A stretch of DNA of 64,000 nucleotides from Bradyrhizobium ottawaense (GCF_002278135.3 NZ_CP029425.2:6052001-6116000), one strand, 5' to 3'. Shown: positions 35,529-44,760, counted from the first letter of the stretch. The notes: generated by a model not told the origin, from the sequence alone. Numbers and translations: made by a program.

Positions 35529-36828
35529 AGCAGCCGACCGATTCCGGCAGCACTTTCTGCGGCAGCCACAGCACCACGCTCGGGAAGTAGATCGCGAATG
35601 CGATCGTCCCCAGGAACACCAGATAGATCGGCAACGCAGCGCGTAGCGCTTTCGCGAAACTTATGCCGACGAATTTCGACGCCATCAGCAGCACCAGCCC
35701 GTAAGGCGGCGTGATCAGGCCGAAGGCGAGCGTGGCGATCAGCACCACGCCCAAATGGACGCTATTGATGTCACCGGCCTCCGTCAGTGTGTTGACCAGC
35801 GGCATGAAGATGATGATGGTCGGCACCGGTTCGATGAAGTCGCCGACGATGGTGAAAAGCAGCACCATCAGCAGCATGATCAGATGCGGATCGTTACCTG
35901 CCATCGAGGTGATGATTTCGGCGATGTAGCTCGCACCCCGCAGATAAGCGAGCATCCAGCCGAAGGCATTGGCTGCGCCGATGGTGACCAGCGGCAGCGA
36001 GAAGATTAGTCCGGCAATGCAGAAATCGTAAGGGATACTCTTGATGTGCCCGCGATTGAGCGCGGGGATCACGACCAGGACGATCCAGACCACGGCGACC
36101 ACGCCGGCTTCGGTCGGCGTGAACCAGCCGGTCAGGATGCCACCGAGCAGGATCACCGGGATCATCAGCGGCAAGGCCGCATCGCCGGCCGCGAACACCA
36201 CCTGCCGCAGCGGCGCGCGCGGCTTGCGCAGGCCGGAGGGGCCGAAGAAGTAGCAATAAAGCATCAGACCGAAGCCGATCATCAGGCCGGGCACCACGCC
36301 CGCCATGAACAGGCCGGCGATCGAGACGTTGCCGACCGCGCCATAGACGACGGCGGTAATGCTCGGCGGCACCAGCGCGGCGATTGTGGAGGCCGAGGCG
36401 ATGATGGCGGCGATGAAGGCCGGATCATAGCCTTCGCGCTTCATCGGGCCGCCCAGCGCCCGGCTCATCACGGCGACGTCGGCGGTGGTCGAGCCCGACA
36501 TTTCCGAGAAGAACATGCTGAAGACGACCACGACCTGCGACAGCCCGCCCCTGATGTGACCGACCAGCGATACCGAGAGATTGGCTATTCGCACCACCAC
36601 ATTCGCCGAACTCATGAGCTCGCCGACCAGCAGGAAGAACGGGATCGCCAGCAGCGCCTCGGAATCGACGCCGTCAAAGATCTTCTGGATGATGGCGGCG
36701 AGCGAGACGTCGGACAGGATCGCGCCGATGAAGACGCCGGCCATCAGCGAGAACGGCACCGGCACGCCGAGATAGCCGAACGACAGGAAGCAGACCGTCA
36801 TCAACGCCAGGACAACAGGTGCGCTCAT
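35488..36828 (-). CDS. dctM: TRAP transporter large permease (DctM type)
   Basis: 446 residues, mostly hydrophobic, about twelve helices. It has the DctM hallmarks AIPFFLLVGELMSSANVV, FSEMSGSTTADVAVMSRALG and FGLITPPYGLVLLMASK. It forms the channel of a sodium-dependent TRAP importer with the small permease, whose gene it overlaps by four bases (36825-36828). Its 3' end overlaps the convergent phosphatase gene by 41 bases. Neighbouring dehydratase suggests the substrate is a sugar acid. Confidence 0.93.
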   Translation of the reverse strand: MSAPVVLALMTVCFLSFGYLGVPVPFSLMAGVFIGAILSDVSLAAIIQKIFDGVDSEALLAIPFFLLVGELMSSANVVVRIANLSVSLVGHIRGGLSQVVVVFSMFFSEMSGSTTADVAVMSRALGGPMKREGYDPAFIAAIIASASTIAALVPPSITAVVYGAVGNVSIAGLFMAGVVPGLMIGFGLMLYCYFFGPSGLRKPRAPLRQVVFAAGDAALPLMIPVILLGGILTGWFTPTEAGVVAVVWIVLVVIPALNRGHIKSIPYDFCIAGLIFSLPLVTIGAANAFGWMLAYLRGASYIAEIITSMAGNDPHLIMLLMVLLFTIVGDFIEPVPTIIIFMPLVNTLTEAGDINSVHLGVVLIATLAFGLITPPYGLVLLMASKFVGISFAKALRAALPIYLVFLGTIAFAIYFPSVVLWLPQKVLPESVGCFKSPAGTGYICPK

Positions 36829-37403
36829 AGCTGCGCCCTCACCTGCGCGTCGGTGACGATGGGCGTTCCATCTTCCTCGGGCGGCTCGGGATGATCAAAG
36901 CCGTTGCGCAGGCCGTTGACCAGCTGCTCGATGGTGAACAGGCCGATCAGCACGCCCGAGAGCGGAATGATCGCGTAGAGCGAGGCGATCGGGGTGCCGG
37001 ACGGCAACCGAAAGCTGCCGAAGCCGCGCAGATAATTCTGATAGCCGTACCAGATCAGGCAGAACGCAACCCCGAGCACGACGATGCGGATGATGACTTC
37101 GACGATCATGCGCGACGTTCCGTGCATCGCCTCGGAAATCGCGGTGAGATAGAGGTGGTCGTTGCGCCGGGTCGCAGCCGCCGTGCCGACAAAGATCGCG
37201 TAGATGAACAGCGTCGAGGTCACCTCCTGGAGCCACAGCCAGGGATGACCGATGGTCCGGGTGACGATGTCGGCGGTGACCGACAGCGAGAAGCCAAAGC
37301 AGAGCACGCCGCAGAGGATCATCAGCGCGAGCTCGAGCCAGTCGAGCCCGCGCCATTTCAGGTGGCGTTGGCGATGCACAAGCAGTTTGTCGGCGATGGC
37401 CAT
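36825..37403 (-). CDS. dctQ: TRAP transporter small permease (DctQ type)
   Basis: 192 residues with four membrane helices (LALMILCGVLCFGFSLSVTA, VTSTLFIYAIFVGTAAATR, IIRIVVLGVAFCLIWYGYQN, IASLYAIIPLSGVLIGLFTI). The pairing ITGHPWLW-like TRTIGHPWLWLQEV is usual for the family. It lies between the binding protein gene (across a repeat) and the large permease (four-base overlap), completing the TRAP transporter. Confidence 0.9.
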   Translation of the reverse strand: MAIADKLLVHRQRHLKWRGLDWLELALMILCGVLCFGFSLSVTADIVTRTIGHPWLWLQEVTSTLFIYAIFVGTAAATRRNDHLYLTAISEAMHGTSRMIVEVIIRIVVLGVAFCLIWYGYQNYLRGFGSFRLPSGTPIASLYAIIPLSGVLIGLFTIEQLVNGLRNGFDHPEPPEEDGTPIVTDAQVRAQL

Positions 37404-37465
37404 TAGTCCCCCGTCCCAAAGCTATCGGATGTGACAGCTGCGAAGCTGCCGATCACGCTCGGCCT

Positions 37466-37580
37466 GCATGGTTCGAGGCGCCCGCTTCACGGGCTCCTCA
37501 CCATGAGGGTCTTAAAATCTCGCCGCGAAACGAGACCTCATCCTGAGGGCCCGCCGCAAGGCGGGCGTCTCGAAGGATGG
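37466..37580. repeat. Intergenic palindromic repeat, CATGGTTCGAGGCGCCCGC family
   Basis: CATGGTTCGAGGCGCCCGC on the left and GGCGGGCGTCTCGAAGGATG on the right are imperfect inverted copies; CTCACCATGAGGG and CCTCATCCTGAGGG pair inside. It fills the gap between the TRAP binding protein and small permease genes. Confidence 0.75.
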
Positions 37581-37591
37581 CCGCAAGCGCC

Positions 37592-38599
37592 CTAGTTAAT
37601 CGACCGGATCAAGTCCTTGACCTTCTCGGCGTGCGGGCCAAGCTCCTTGGCGAGCTTGTCGAGATAGGGATCGGCGACCGCCGTGAAGCTCTTCTTGTCG
37701 ACGTTGTCGACGATCTTCACGCCCATCTTCTTCAGCTTTTCGGCCGCGGTGCGCTCCAGCTCGAACGCCTTCGCCGGCTCTTTGGTGCTGATCTCGTTGG
37801 CCGCGGTCTGCACCCAGCCCTTTTGCTCGGCCGAGAGGCTCTGCCAGAGCTTGTCGGAGATGAACACCAGCGCGTTGTTGGCCTCGTGCTCGGTGATGTT
37901 GAGGACCGGCGCGACCTCGTAATGCTTGTTGACGAGGTAGACGTTGATGCTGTTCTCGGCGACGTCGACGACGCCGGTCTGCAGGCTCGTGTAGACGCTG
38001 CCGAACGGCATGTGCACGGTCTGGGCACCGTAGGCCGGGAACATGGTGTCCTCGGTCGCCGTCGCCTGCACGCGGACCTTTGCGCCCTTGATATCAGCCA
38101 CATTGCGGATCTCCCGCTTCGCGTACATGTGGCGCACGCCCTGCGAGCCGGTCGCGATCACATGCAGGCCCTGGGTGGTCTCGTCGATCATGGCCTTGAG
38201 CGCTTCGAACACGCGGGGATCCGCGAGGCCCTTGACCACGTGGTTCTCGTCGCGGAACAGATAGTGCAGCGACATCACACCGGCTTGCGGCGAGATCGTC
38301 GCGGTGTTCGCGGAGGAGATGATGGAGAATTCGACATCTCCGGCTTTCACGAGCTGGAGCACTTGCGGCTCCTGCCCGAGCTGCGCGCCCGGATACTGGT
38401 CGATGATCATGGTGCCTTTGCTCAACTCCTTGAGCTTTTCGGCAAAGATGTCGCCCGCGATGGAATAGCCGGTGTTGCGCGGCTGGTCGTAGGCGAAGCG
38501 ATAGTGCTTCGCCTCCTGCGCCCCCGCCCCGGTCACGAACAGCACGGCGGCCGCAGCCGCCAACCCATGTAAGAATCCTGGCATGGATCGTGCAATCAT
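37592..38599 (-). CDS. dctP: TRAP transporter substrate-binding protein (DctP type)
   Basis: 335 residues from the ATG at 38599 with a GGGGGAAA site. Signal peptide MIARSMPGFLHGLAAAAAVL with cleavage at AGAQ-EA. Family features are RFAYDQPRNTGYSIAGDIFA, the substrate-carboxylate Arg region VKVRVQATATEDTMFPAYG, and GAQTVHMPFGSVYTSLQTGV. It captures an organic acid for DctQM. It is preceded by the dehydratase gene on the same strand, so uptake and first metabolic step are in one unit. Confidence 0.9.
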   Translation of the reverse strand: MIARSMPGFLHGLAAAAAVLFVTGAGAQEAKHYRFAYDQPRNTGYSIAGDIFAEKLKELSKGTMIIDQYPGAQLGQEPQVLQLVKAGDVEFSIISSANTATISPQAGVMSLHYLFRDENHVVKGLADPRVFEALKAMIDETTQGLHVIATGSQGVRHMYAKREIRNVADIKGAKVRVQATATEDTMFPAYGAQTVHMPFGSVYTSLQTGVVDVAENSINVYLVNKHYEVAPVLNITEHEANNALVFISDKLWQSLSAEQKGWVQTAANEISTKEPAKAFELERTAAEKLKKMGVKIVDNVDKKSFTAVADPYLDKLAKELGPHAEKVKDLIRSIN

Positions 38600-38654
38600 C
38601 GTTTCCCCCTGTGTTATGCCCGCCGCTTGTGCGGTCTGAGCGTTCGTCGTTCGG

Positions 38655-40373
38655 TCAGCTTGTCTCGGTCTTCCCAGTCCTCTGCATGAAATCGAAGTCG
38701 CAGCCCTCGTCGGCCTGCATGATGGTCTCGTTGAACAGCCAGGCATAGCCGCGCCGCGCTTCATCGGGCGCAGCCGCCGGCTTCAATGCAGCGCGCCGGC
38801 GCTCCAGCTCGGCCGCATCGACCAGCAGCTCGATGCTGCGCTTGGCCACATCCAGGCTGATCATGTCGCCGTTCTTCACCAGCGCCAGCGGCCCGCCGAC
38901 TGCGGATTCCGGGGTGATGTGCAGAACGATGGTGCCGAACGCGGTACCGCTCATGCGCGCATCCGAAATGCGCACCATGTCCTTGGTGCCGCCGCGCGCC
39001 AACTTCTTCGGGATCGGCAGGTAGCCCGCCTCCGGCATGCCCGGCGCGCCCTTCGGGCCGGCATTGCGCAGCACCAGCACGTCGTCAGCGGTCACGTCGA
39101 GATTGGGATCGTCGACCCGCAAGGTCATGTCCTCGACGGATTCGAACACGACGGCGCGGCCGGTGTGCTTCAACAGCTTGGGACTCGCGGCCGATTGCTT
39201 GATCACCGCGCCGCGCGGCGCGAGATTACCGTGCAGGACGGCGAGGCCACCTTCCGTCTTGATCGGATTGTCGCGCGGACGGATCGCATCCTGGCCCGGC
39301 ACGTCCTCCGCATTGGCGACGACGTCGCGCAGCGTTTGGCCCGAGATCGTCTTGGCATCGAGATCGACGAGGTCGCCGAGTTGCGCCAGCAGCTTCGGCA
39401 CGCCGCCGGCGTGATGGAAATGCTCCATATAGTGCTCGCCCGACGGCTTGAGGTCGACCAGCACCGGCACCTCCCGGCCGATCTGGTCGAACACTCCGAG
39501 ATCGAGCCGATGCGGCGAGCGATGCGCCATCGCGGTCAGATGGATCAGGCCGTTGGTGGAGCCGCCAATCGCCTGGAGCACGACCTGCGCGTTCTTGAAA
39601 GACGCGGGTGTCAGAAGCTCGCTCGGCTTCGGCCCCTTGGTCTTGGCCATTTCGGCGGCAACCTTGCCGCTCGCTTCCGCAAGTCGGAAACGTTCGGCAT
39701 GCGGCGCCGGGATCGTCGCGCTCATCGGCAGCGACAGGCCCATGGCTTCGATCATGCAGGCCATGGTCGAGGCCGTGCCCATCACCATGCAGGTGCCGAC
39801 CGACGGCGCGAGGCGGCCGTTCACTGCTTCGATTTCGACATCGTCGATTTCGCCGGCGCGATACTTGCCCCAGAGACGGCGGCAATCGGTGCAGGCGCCC
39901 AGCACCTCGCCCTTGTGATGGCCGACCACCATCGGCCCGACCGGAATGACCACGGTCGGCAGGTCGGCGCTGATCGCGGCCATCACCTGCGCCGGAAGCG
40001 TCTTGTCGCAGCCGCCGATCACGATCACCGAATCCATCGGCTGGGCCCGGATCATCTCCTCGGTGTCCATCGCCATCAGGTTGCGTAGATACATCGAGGT
40101 CGGATGCGCAAAGCTCTCGGCGATCGAGATGGTCGGAAACACGAACGGCATCGCGCCCGACAGCATCACGCCGCGCTTGGCGGCTTCGATGATCTGCGGA
40201 ACGTTGCCGTGACAGGGATTGTAGTCGCTATAGGTATTGGTGATGCCGACGATCGGACGCTCCAGCGCGTCGTCGGAATAGCCCATGGCCTTGATGAACG
40301 CCTTGCGCAGGAACAGCGAGAAGCCGGCATCGCCATAGCTCGTCAGACCCTTGCGCAACCCACTCATCATCAT
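38655..40373 (-). CDS. IlvD/Edd-family dehydratase, probably acting on a sugar acid
   Basis: 572 residues from the ATG at 40373, with a GAGGAG site 4-5 bases upstream (an ATG three bases on is equally spaced). The iron-sulphur ligands are C54 (YNPCHGNVPQ), C122 (IGGCDKTLPAQ) and C195 (SVGTCMVMGTAS). Context with a TRAP importer and an FCD regulator favours a sugar acid dehydratase (arabinonate, xylonate, gluconate or similar) over dihydroxy-acid dehydratase of branched-chain synthesis. It would convert an aldonate to a 2-keto-3-deoxy acid. Divergent from the GntR gene with shared operator. Confidence 0.88.
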   Translation of the reverse strand: MMMSGLRKGLTSYGDAGFSLFLRKAFIKAMGYSDDALERPIVGITNTYSDYNPCHGNVPQIIEAAKRGVMLSGAMPFVFPTISIAESFAHPTSMYLRNLMAMDTEEMIRAQPMDSVIVIGGCDKTLPAQVMAAISADLPTVVIPVGPMVVGHHKGEVLGACTDCRRLWGKYRAGEIDDVEIEAVNGRLAPSVGTCMVMGTASTMACMIEAMGLSLPMSATIPAPHAERFRLAEASGKVAAEMAKTKGPKPSELLTPASFKNAQVVLQAIGGSTNGLIHLTAMAHRSPHRLDLGVFDQIGREVPVLVDLKPSGEHYMEHFHHAGGVPKLLAQLGDLVDLDAKTISGQTLRDVVANAEDVPGQDAIRPRDNPIKTEGGLAVLHGNLAPRGAVIKQSAASPKLLKHTGRAVVFESVEDMTLRVDDPNLDVTADDVLVLRNAGPKGAPGMPEAGYLPIPKKLARGGTKDMVRISDARMSGTAFGTIVLHITPESAVGGPLALVKNGDMISLDVAKRSIELLVDAAELERRRAALKPAAAPDEARRGYAWLFNETIMQADEGCDFDFMQRTGKTETS

Positions 40374-40413
40374 GCCACTCCTCAAGTTGCCATTGTGGTA
40401 CAGCCTGAACGTG

Positions 40414-40490
40414 GATTGTCAATAAGCTTGGCCCATATTGTCGCATTTTCCGCCAATAAGCGCCCTCTTCGGCAGAAATTATTGACAATC
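40414..40490. promoter_or_regulatory. Divergent operator-promoter with 12-bp inverted repeat (GATTGTCAATAA / TTATTGACAATC)
   Basis: GATTGTCAATAA (40414-40425) and its exact inverse TTATTGACAATC (40479-40490) flank the centre of the gap. Each arm holds the small palindrome ATTGNCAAT and a -35-like TTGACA, one pointing to each divergent gene. The likely ligand is the GntR/FCD protein encoded at 40545. The -10 matches are weak on both sides. Confidence 0.65.
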
Positions 40491-40544
40491 TGTCCCTTGC
40501 CTGCTCCACAGGGCGAGCCGGCCAGACGCCGGGAGGCCGAAGGC

Positions 40545-41225
40545 ATGTCCGACATTCGCACTGCAGACAGCACGCCGGTCCGGCGCGACGATCCGGACGA
40601 CGTCGTCGCGCGGCTGGAGGAGGACATCATCTTCGGTCGCCTGCCGCCGGGCGCGCGCCTGACTGAAGACGCACTGATGTCGCGCTACGGCACCTCCCGC
40701 CACTTCGTGCGGCAGGCCTTGGTGGATGCGGAGCGGCGCGGCATCGTCCGCCGGGAGAAGAACGTCGGCGCCACCGTCCGGTTCTACTCGGCCGAGGAAG
40801 TCCGGCAGATCTACGAGGTCCGGGAGATGCTGACGCGGCAGGCCGCGTTGATGATCCCGCTGCCCGCGCCGCGAGTGCTGATCGACGAGCTCTCCGCGCT
40901 GCAACGACAATATTGCGCGAAAGCCGATGCGCAGGATCTGCGCGGCATCCACGAGGCCAATGACGCCTTCCACCTCGCGCTGTTCTCGGCCTGCGGCAAT
41001 CCCTATCTGGTCCGCTCGCTCCAGGACTACATGAACCTGACCCTGCCGATGCGCGCCAAGAACCTCGCCGACCGCGAGGGGCTCGCGCAATCGCGGCGGC
41101 AACATGAGATGATGATCGAGCTACTCAGGGGACGCGACAGCTGGGCGCTGTCGCAGTTGTGTGTCGATCACATGCAGTTCAGCAAGAGTGATTACCTGGC
41201 GAGGATTGGAGGGGCTAGCGCGTAG
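40545..41225 (+). CDS. GntR-family regulator with FCD ligand domain
   Basis: 226 residues from the ATG at 40545 (GGGAGG site 8 bases upstream). Winged helix at about 20-85: LEEDIIFGRLPPGARLTEDA, SRYGTSRHFVRQALVDAERR, GIVRREKNVGATVRFYS. The FCD domain (about 90-215) has VREMLTRQAALMI, NDAFHLALFSACGNPYL and the His-containing RRQHEMMIELLRG and CVDHMQF, which bind a metal and an organic acid. It should control the dehydratase-TRAP unit divergently, with the pathway acid as inducer. Confidence 0.9.
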   Translation: MSDIRTADSTPVRRDDPDDVVARLEEDIIFGRLPPGARLTEDALMSRYGTSRHFVRQALVDAERRGIVRREKNVGATVRFYSAEEVRQIYEVREMLTRQAALMIPLPAPRVLIDELSALQRQYCAKADAQDLRGIHEANDAFHLALFSACGNPYLVRSLQDYMNLTLPMRAKNLADREGLAQSRRQHEMMIELLRGRDSWALSQLCVDHMQFSKSDYLARIGGASA

Positions 41226-41264
41226 ACCGATCGAGCTGCCGTTGGAACGACGCTGAATATCCGT

Positions 41265-41675
41265 TCAGTACCGCCTCAACAGCCCACGATCCACGCTCGC
41301 CTCGCCATAATCGGCGCAGGCCCTTTTCGGGTTTCTGATCAAGTCCGTGCGGATGCGCCTGAAGGTCTTGCTCGCCGCGTCGGACACTTCAGGGCGGAAT
41401 TTGCCGGGATCGTAGCTCTCGCCGTCGCGGGCCCTGATGGCCGCGGCATAGGCGTCGATCATGGCCATCGCGACGTCGGGACTGCCGAGCAGCCGGGCGC
41501 CGAGCTGAACGCTGCCGCTGCCATCGACCTCGTAACCGTCGCATCGCTGTTCGAGCACCACCGATGCCGTGACAAGCTGGTCGAGGAATGCCGCCTCGGC
41601 CTCGGTGAGGGGGGCGGCTAGCGTCGGTCTGGAAACCATCATCGCGAATATCGCGACTGACAATTTGATTTTCAT
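41265..41675 (-). CDS. Small exported protein of unknown function
   Basis: 136 residues from the ATG at 41675, chosen because it starts a signal peptide (MKIKLSVAIFAMMVSRPTLA-A). The mature part is helical and contains two Cys (LEQRCDGYEVDG and RACADYGEA) that may pair in the periplasm. No family recognised. Single gene between the GntR regulator (convergent) and the CadC-like regulator (same strand, upstream). The 200 bases before it hold no other gene that I can see. Confidence 0.6.
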   Translation of the reverse strand: MKIKLSVAIFAMMVSRPTLAAPLTEAEAAFLDQLVTASVVLEQRCDGYEVDGSGSVQLGARLLGSPDVAMAMIDAYAAAIRARDGESYDPGKFRPEVSDAASKTFRRIRTDLIRNPKRACADYGEASVDRGLLRRY

Positions 41676-41878
41676 TGCCGTGGCTTTCGCTGCCGCCTCT
41701 GCGGCGTCATCAACGCAATCGTTGCTGAATTCCGATCGCACAGATCGAAAGCCGAAAGGCTGGAGTACCATTGATCCACATCAAGGGGCGGGACACCAGA
41801 ACAAAGCGGCGGCGCCGGCTGACCCGAACGAAAAACCACGTGCCGCTTGACAAGGCAGGGACGCATCGCGGACGGTCG

Positions 41879-43672
41879 CTAGGCAGCGCGTCCCGTCGCA
41901 CGCATATCGGCCTCGCGTCGCAAAGCCGCACACTCAGCCTCGAACTTCCGAGAGCCTAGTTCGCCGGCCACGAGCCGCGCCGCATGAATTTCCGCCGAGG
42001 CGCCTCGAACGTCATCATGCGCCAATTGCAGCTTCGCGATCCGCAGCCTCAACCTGACGGCCTGCACTCGCCCGTCGATGCTCGACCACAATTGCCGGCC
42101 CAGATGCAGATGTCGCAGTGCTGCCTCATAGTCGTCGCGCGCATGCGCGAGGACCGACTGCGCTTCGTTCGTCAATGCCCGGATCGACGGCATCGGCCAC
42201 CGGTCCGGACTTCCGGAGAGCTCCTCGATCAGTTCAAGCGCCTGCTCACGACGGCCCGTGTGCGCGGCCGCGAGTGCAAGATGTGCGAACAGGATCCCAC
42301 GCCGCTGCAGGGTCCACCAGGACTTTCCGATCAGACTGCGCTCGAGGCTGGCGTAAGCCGCCTCCGCTTCACCGCGTTCCAGCAACAGCATGGCGCGACC
42401 GGGTTCCGGGCACCAGCCGAGCGCGTAAGCCTTTTCATAGGCCTCGAGCGCGTCGTCTTCATTGCCGATCGCTGCGTAAACGTCGCCAAGCACGCGATTG
42501 GCGTCGCCGATCGCCCAAGGCGCATCACCGGTGAGCCGTGCCAACGAGTCCTGAATTCGGAGCAAAGCTTCGCCGAGCGAGCCCCTGACACCGAGAACTT
42601 CTGACCGATGAAGCTGGCAGGAGCCGGACAATTCCATCCCGCTCTCGGTGCAATATTTCTGATAGCCCAGCGTCCACTGGTCGGCCCTCGCCCAATCTCC
42701 GAACATCCGCGCCGCCCACAGGATGTTGCAGTAGAGGATGCCTCCGACGATTGGATCGATATCGCCACTGGAGAGCGCCATCGCAGCGGCGAGGTCCTGA
42801 TCCGCTAATCCAGCACGTGTATCGCCAAGACACAGCCGGTAGAACCCGCGATAAGCAAGACTCAGCGCCTCGATGCCAATAGCGTTCTTGTGCCGGACCG
42901 TGCTGTACGCGACATCAGCAAGTGAAAGCGCCTGTTCAGGCTCGCCCTCGAACGCGGCGACCTTCGACTTCATCCAGAGAATGAGCGCAGTCGTGGCGGG
43001 ATCCTCGACTTCGGAGGCCCAATCTTCCGCCCGTGCCAGCCAGCCCTTGGCAATCGCCGCCTGGCCGCGCTCGAAGTGCAAGCCGGAGAGCGTGACGGCG
43101 TCGACGACGGCCAGCGGGACGTTGCCGGCCCTGGTATGGGCGGCAACTGCACGAGCCAAAAGAGGCAGGGCCGCATCGGCCTTGCCGGCGCATTGCAAGG
43201 CCAGCGCCCATTGGTGCAAGTCGGCGCCATCAAGCGGTTCGACGGTATCGGCTGCCTCGAACAACGCTGCGGCTTCGTCCCAGGCTTGCACGGCAGCGGC
43301 GCGTTGCGCTTGCGCCCGCACGTCCGGGGCCTGCTCGTCCGTCGTCTCGGAAGCGGCGACCTGCATCTCGGATACGCCGTCGATGCAGAAACGATATCCC
43401 CTGCCCGGCATGTTCCGGATGGCACTATCCATGCCACCCTTGCGCAGCACGCCACGCAGCATGCTCACCGCCCGCTGCAACGAATTGTCGGTGACGGTTA
43501 CATCAGGCCAGAGGGTATCGAGCAGCTCTTCCTTGGTGACGACCCGATCCCGGTTGCGCGTCAGGTAGACCAGCAGATCGAACACACGCGGCTGCAACGC
43601 GACTTCCCGCTGCGCGTGGATGAGCGCACGGCCCTCTTCATCGAGCTCGAAGGGTCCAAACCTGAGGGTCAT
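41879..43672 (-). CDS. OmpR-type winged-helix regulator with C-terminal helical repeats (CadC/HilA-like)
   Basis: 597 residues. Residues 1-100 are an OmpR/PhoB-type DNA-binding domain: LRFGPFELDEEGRALIHAQR, VFDLLVYLTRNRDRVVTKEE, LLDTLWPDVTVTDNSLQRAV, IRNMPGRGYRF. There is no receiver or membrane segment. The remaining roughly 470 residues are Ala/Leu-rich helical pairs resembling TPR repeats (for example AAALFEAADTVEPLDGADLH, ALQCAGKADAALPLLARAVA, AIGNEDDALEAYEKAYALGW). This is a one-component regulator whose repeat domain likely binds a protein or ligand. It is divergent from the small-protein/MddA cluster and is the natural candidate to control it. Confidence 0.85.
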   Translation of the reverse strand: MTLRFGPFELDEEGRALIHAQREVALQPRVFDLLVYLTRNRDRVVTKEELLDTLWPDVTVTDNSLQRAVSMLRGVLRKGGMDSAIRNMPGRGYRFCIDGVSEMQVAASETTDEQAPDVRAQAQRAAAVQAWDEAAALFEAADTVEPLDGADLHQWALALQCAGKADAALPLLARAVAAHTRAGNVPLAVVDAVTLSGLHFERGQAAIAKGWLARAEDWASEVEDPATTALILWMKSKVAAFEGEPEQALSLADVAYSTVRHKNAIGIEALSLAYRGFYRLCLGDTRAGLADQDLAAAMALSSGDIDPIVGGILYCNILWAARMFGDWARADQWTLGYQKYCTESGMELSGSCQLHRSEVLGVRGSLGEALLRIQDSLARLTGDAPWAIGDANRVLGDVYAAIGNEDDALEAYEKAYALGWCPEPGRAMLLLERGEAEAAYASLERSLIGKSWWTLQRRGILFAHLALAAAHTGRREQALELIEELSGSPDRWPMPSIRALTNEAQSVLAHARDDYEAALRHLHLGRQLWSSIDGRVQAVRLRLRIAKLQLAHDDVRGASAEIHAARLVAGELGSRKFEAECAALRREADMRATGRAA

Positions 43673-43823
43673 ATCGTTAAGTCCAGGCGATGCGGAAAAG
43701 GTTCAGACAAGGATCAGGCAATGATCAGCCCGCGGTAAGGACGGTCAGCACCGGTCGCCTCTATAGCTCCTCACGGCCTGGGTCGCTTCCGCCCCGCAGG
43801 CAAAAACCCCGAGGAGATGTCTG

Positions 43824-44129
43824 ATGGAACTCTATGTCATCCGCCGCCCGAGCGCCTGGGCAAATTTGAGCGAACTGGAAGCCGCCGGCGCGAGGTCCGC
43901 TCGGATCGGCAACGAGCAGATGTCCCACCGCGTCCGTTGGATCCGCAGCTATGTGGTCCATGAGGCCGACGGCCGCATCGGCACCTTCTGCATCTATGAA
44001 GCGCGCGATGGGGAGTCGATCCGCGAGCATGCACGGCGCGTCGGCATGCCGGGCGAGGAGTTCTACAAGGTTGCCACGACAGTGGTCGTCCGCGGCGATC
44101 CCACACCGCAGACGGCCGCCGCCGAATAG
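43824..44129 (+). CDS. DUF4242 (SCO4226-like) small protein
   Basis: 101 residues with a GAGGAGAT site 5 bases before the ATG. The form MELYVIRRPSAWANLSELEA, IRSYVVHEADGRIGTFCIYE, GESIREHARRVGMPGEEFYK matches, from memory, the DUF4242 ferredoxin-like fold whose Streptomyces member SCO4226 binds nickel. Metal binding here is unproven. First gene of a plus-strand group divergent from the CadC-like regulator. Confidence 0.75.
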   Translation: MELYVIRRPSAWANLSELEAAGARSARIGNEQMSHRVRWIRSYVVHEADGRIGTFCIYEARDGESIREHARRVGMPGEEFYKVATTVVVRGDPTPQTAAAE

Positions 44130-44182
44130 CAAATCAGCGCGGGCGCCGTCATCGACTCGTGATTCCACGAAAGGATAAGAAA

Positions 44183-44431
44183 ATGTCCGTTCAGTCTCAG
44201 GCGCCGCCCGCACTGAGCCCCTCGCAGCGGTATCTCGCCGGCATCCTGTTGCGGCTTCGCCGGCTCATCAATCAGTCTGTCGCCAGCATGCTGGCGAACC
44301 GCGAGAAGGCCGCAATGCAGTTCGCGAAAGGTTGCGGCGGCACCACGGCCAGCGGTGATGGCACGGTTCGAGACACGCTTCACGATCAGAGGATTTGCAT
44401 TTCCAGCAACAGCTTCAATTCGAGGAGATAG
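44183..44431 (+). CDS. Small protein of unknown function, 82 aa
   Basis: The ATG at 44183 follows AAGGATAAGAAA. The product begins MSVQSQAPPALSPSQRYLAG and has a basic helical segment ILLRLRRLINQSVASMLANR; the C-terminal third looks irregular. It ends two bases before the next start codon, and the ribosome site of that next gene (GAGGAG) lies within its last codons, an arrangement that supports translation of both. No family recognised. Confidence 0.5.
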   Translation: MSVQSQAPPALSPSQRYLAGILLRLRRLINQSVASMLANREKAAMQFAKGCGGTTASGDGTVRDTLHDQRICISSNSFNSRR

Positions 44432-44433
44432 TC

Positions 44434-44691
44434 ATGAATTCTTTCTTCCAATCCGACGCTTCCGAAGCCAAGACCTCCTATTTCAAGAATTTCAAACTCG
44501 GAAATTTCAAATCCAGAACCGCCGCGCTGGCGATCGGGACGATCGGGGCCGTCCTGATGTCGCTTGTTCTGGCTTCGGCTGCGACGACGTTCGGCGACCA
44601 TCGCACCGAGGGCGTGAGCGGCGGCGCAATGGTCCAGAAAAGCCCCGGCAAATGCAAGGCCGCGACGGTTCCGACAGCCTTTGCAACCTGA
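44434..44691 (+). CDS. Small single-span membrane protein, 85 aa
   Basis: The ATG at 44434 has a GAGGAG site 7 bases upstream. The sequence MNSFFQSDASEAKTSYFKNF leads to a positive stretch, then one hydrophobic helix TAALAIGTIGAVLMSLVLAS, then a short exported tail with one Cys (GKCKAATVP). The tail cut ASA-A could also be a signal-peptidase site, so secreted is an alternative. It is coupled to the preceding small gene and lies 69 bases before the MddA-like gene. No family recognised. Confidence 0.55.
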   Translation: MNSFFQSDASEAKTSYFKNFKLGNFKSRTAALAIGTIGAVLMSLVLASAATTFGDHRTEGVSGGAMVQKSPGKCKAATVPTAFAT

Positions 44692-44760
44692 CGAAGGCGG
44701 CGGTGACACGCCCGCTGAAACAGCCGTTCAAGCTCTCACCACTGAACTGGAAACTCTATC

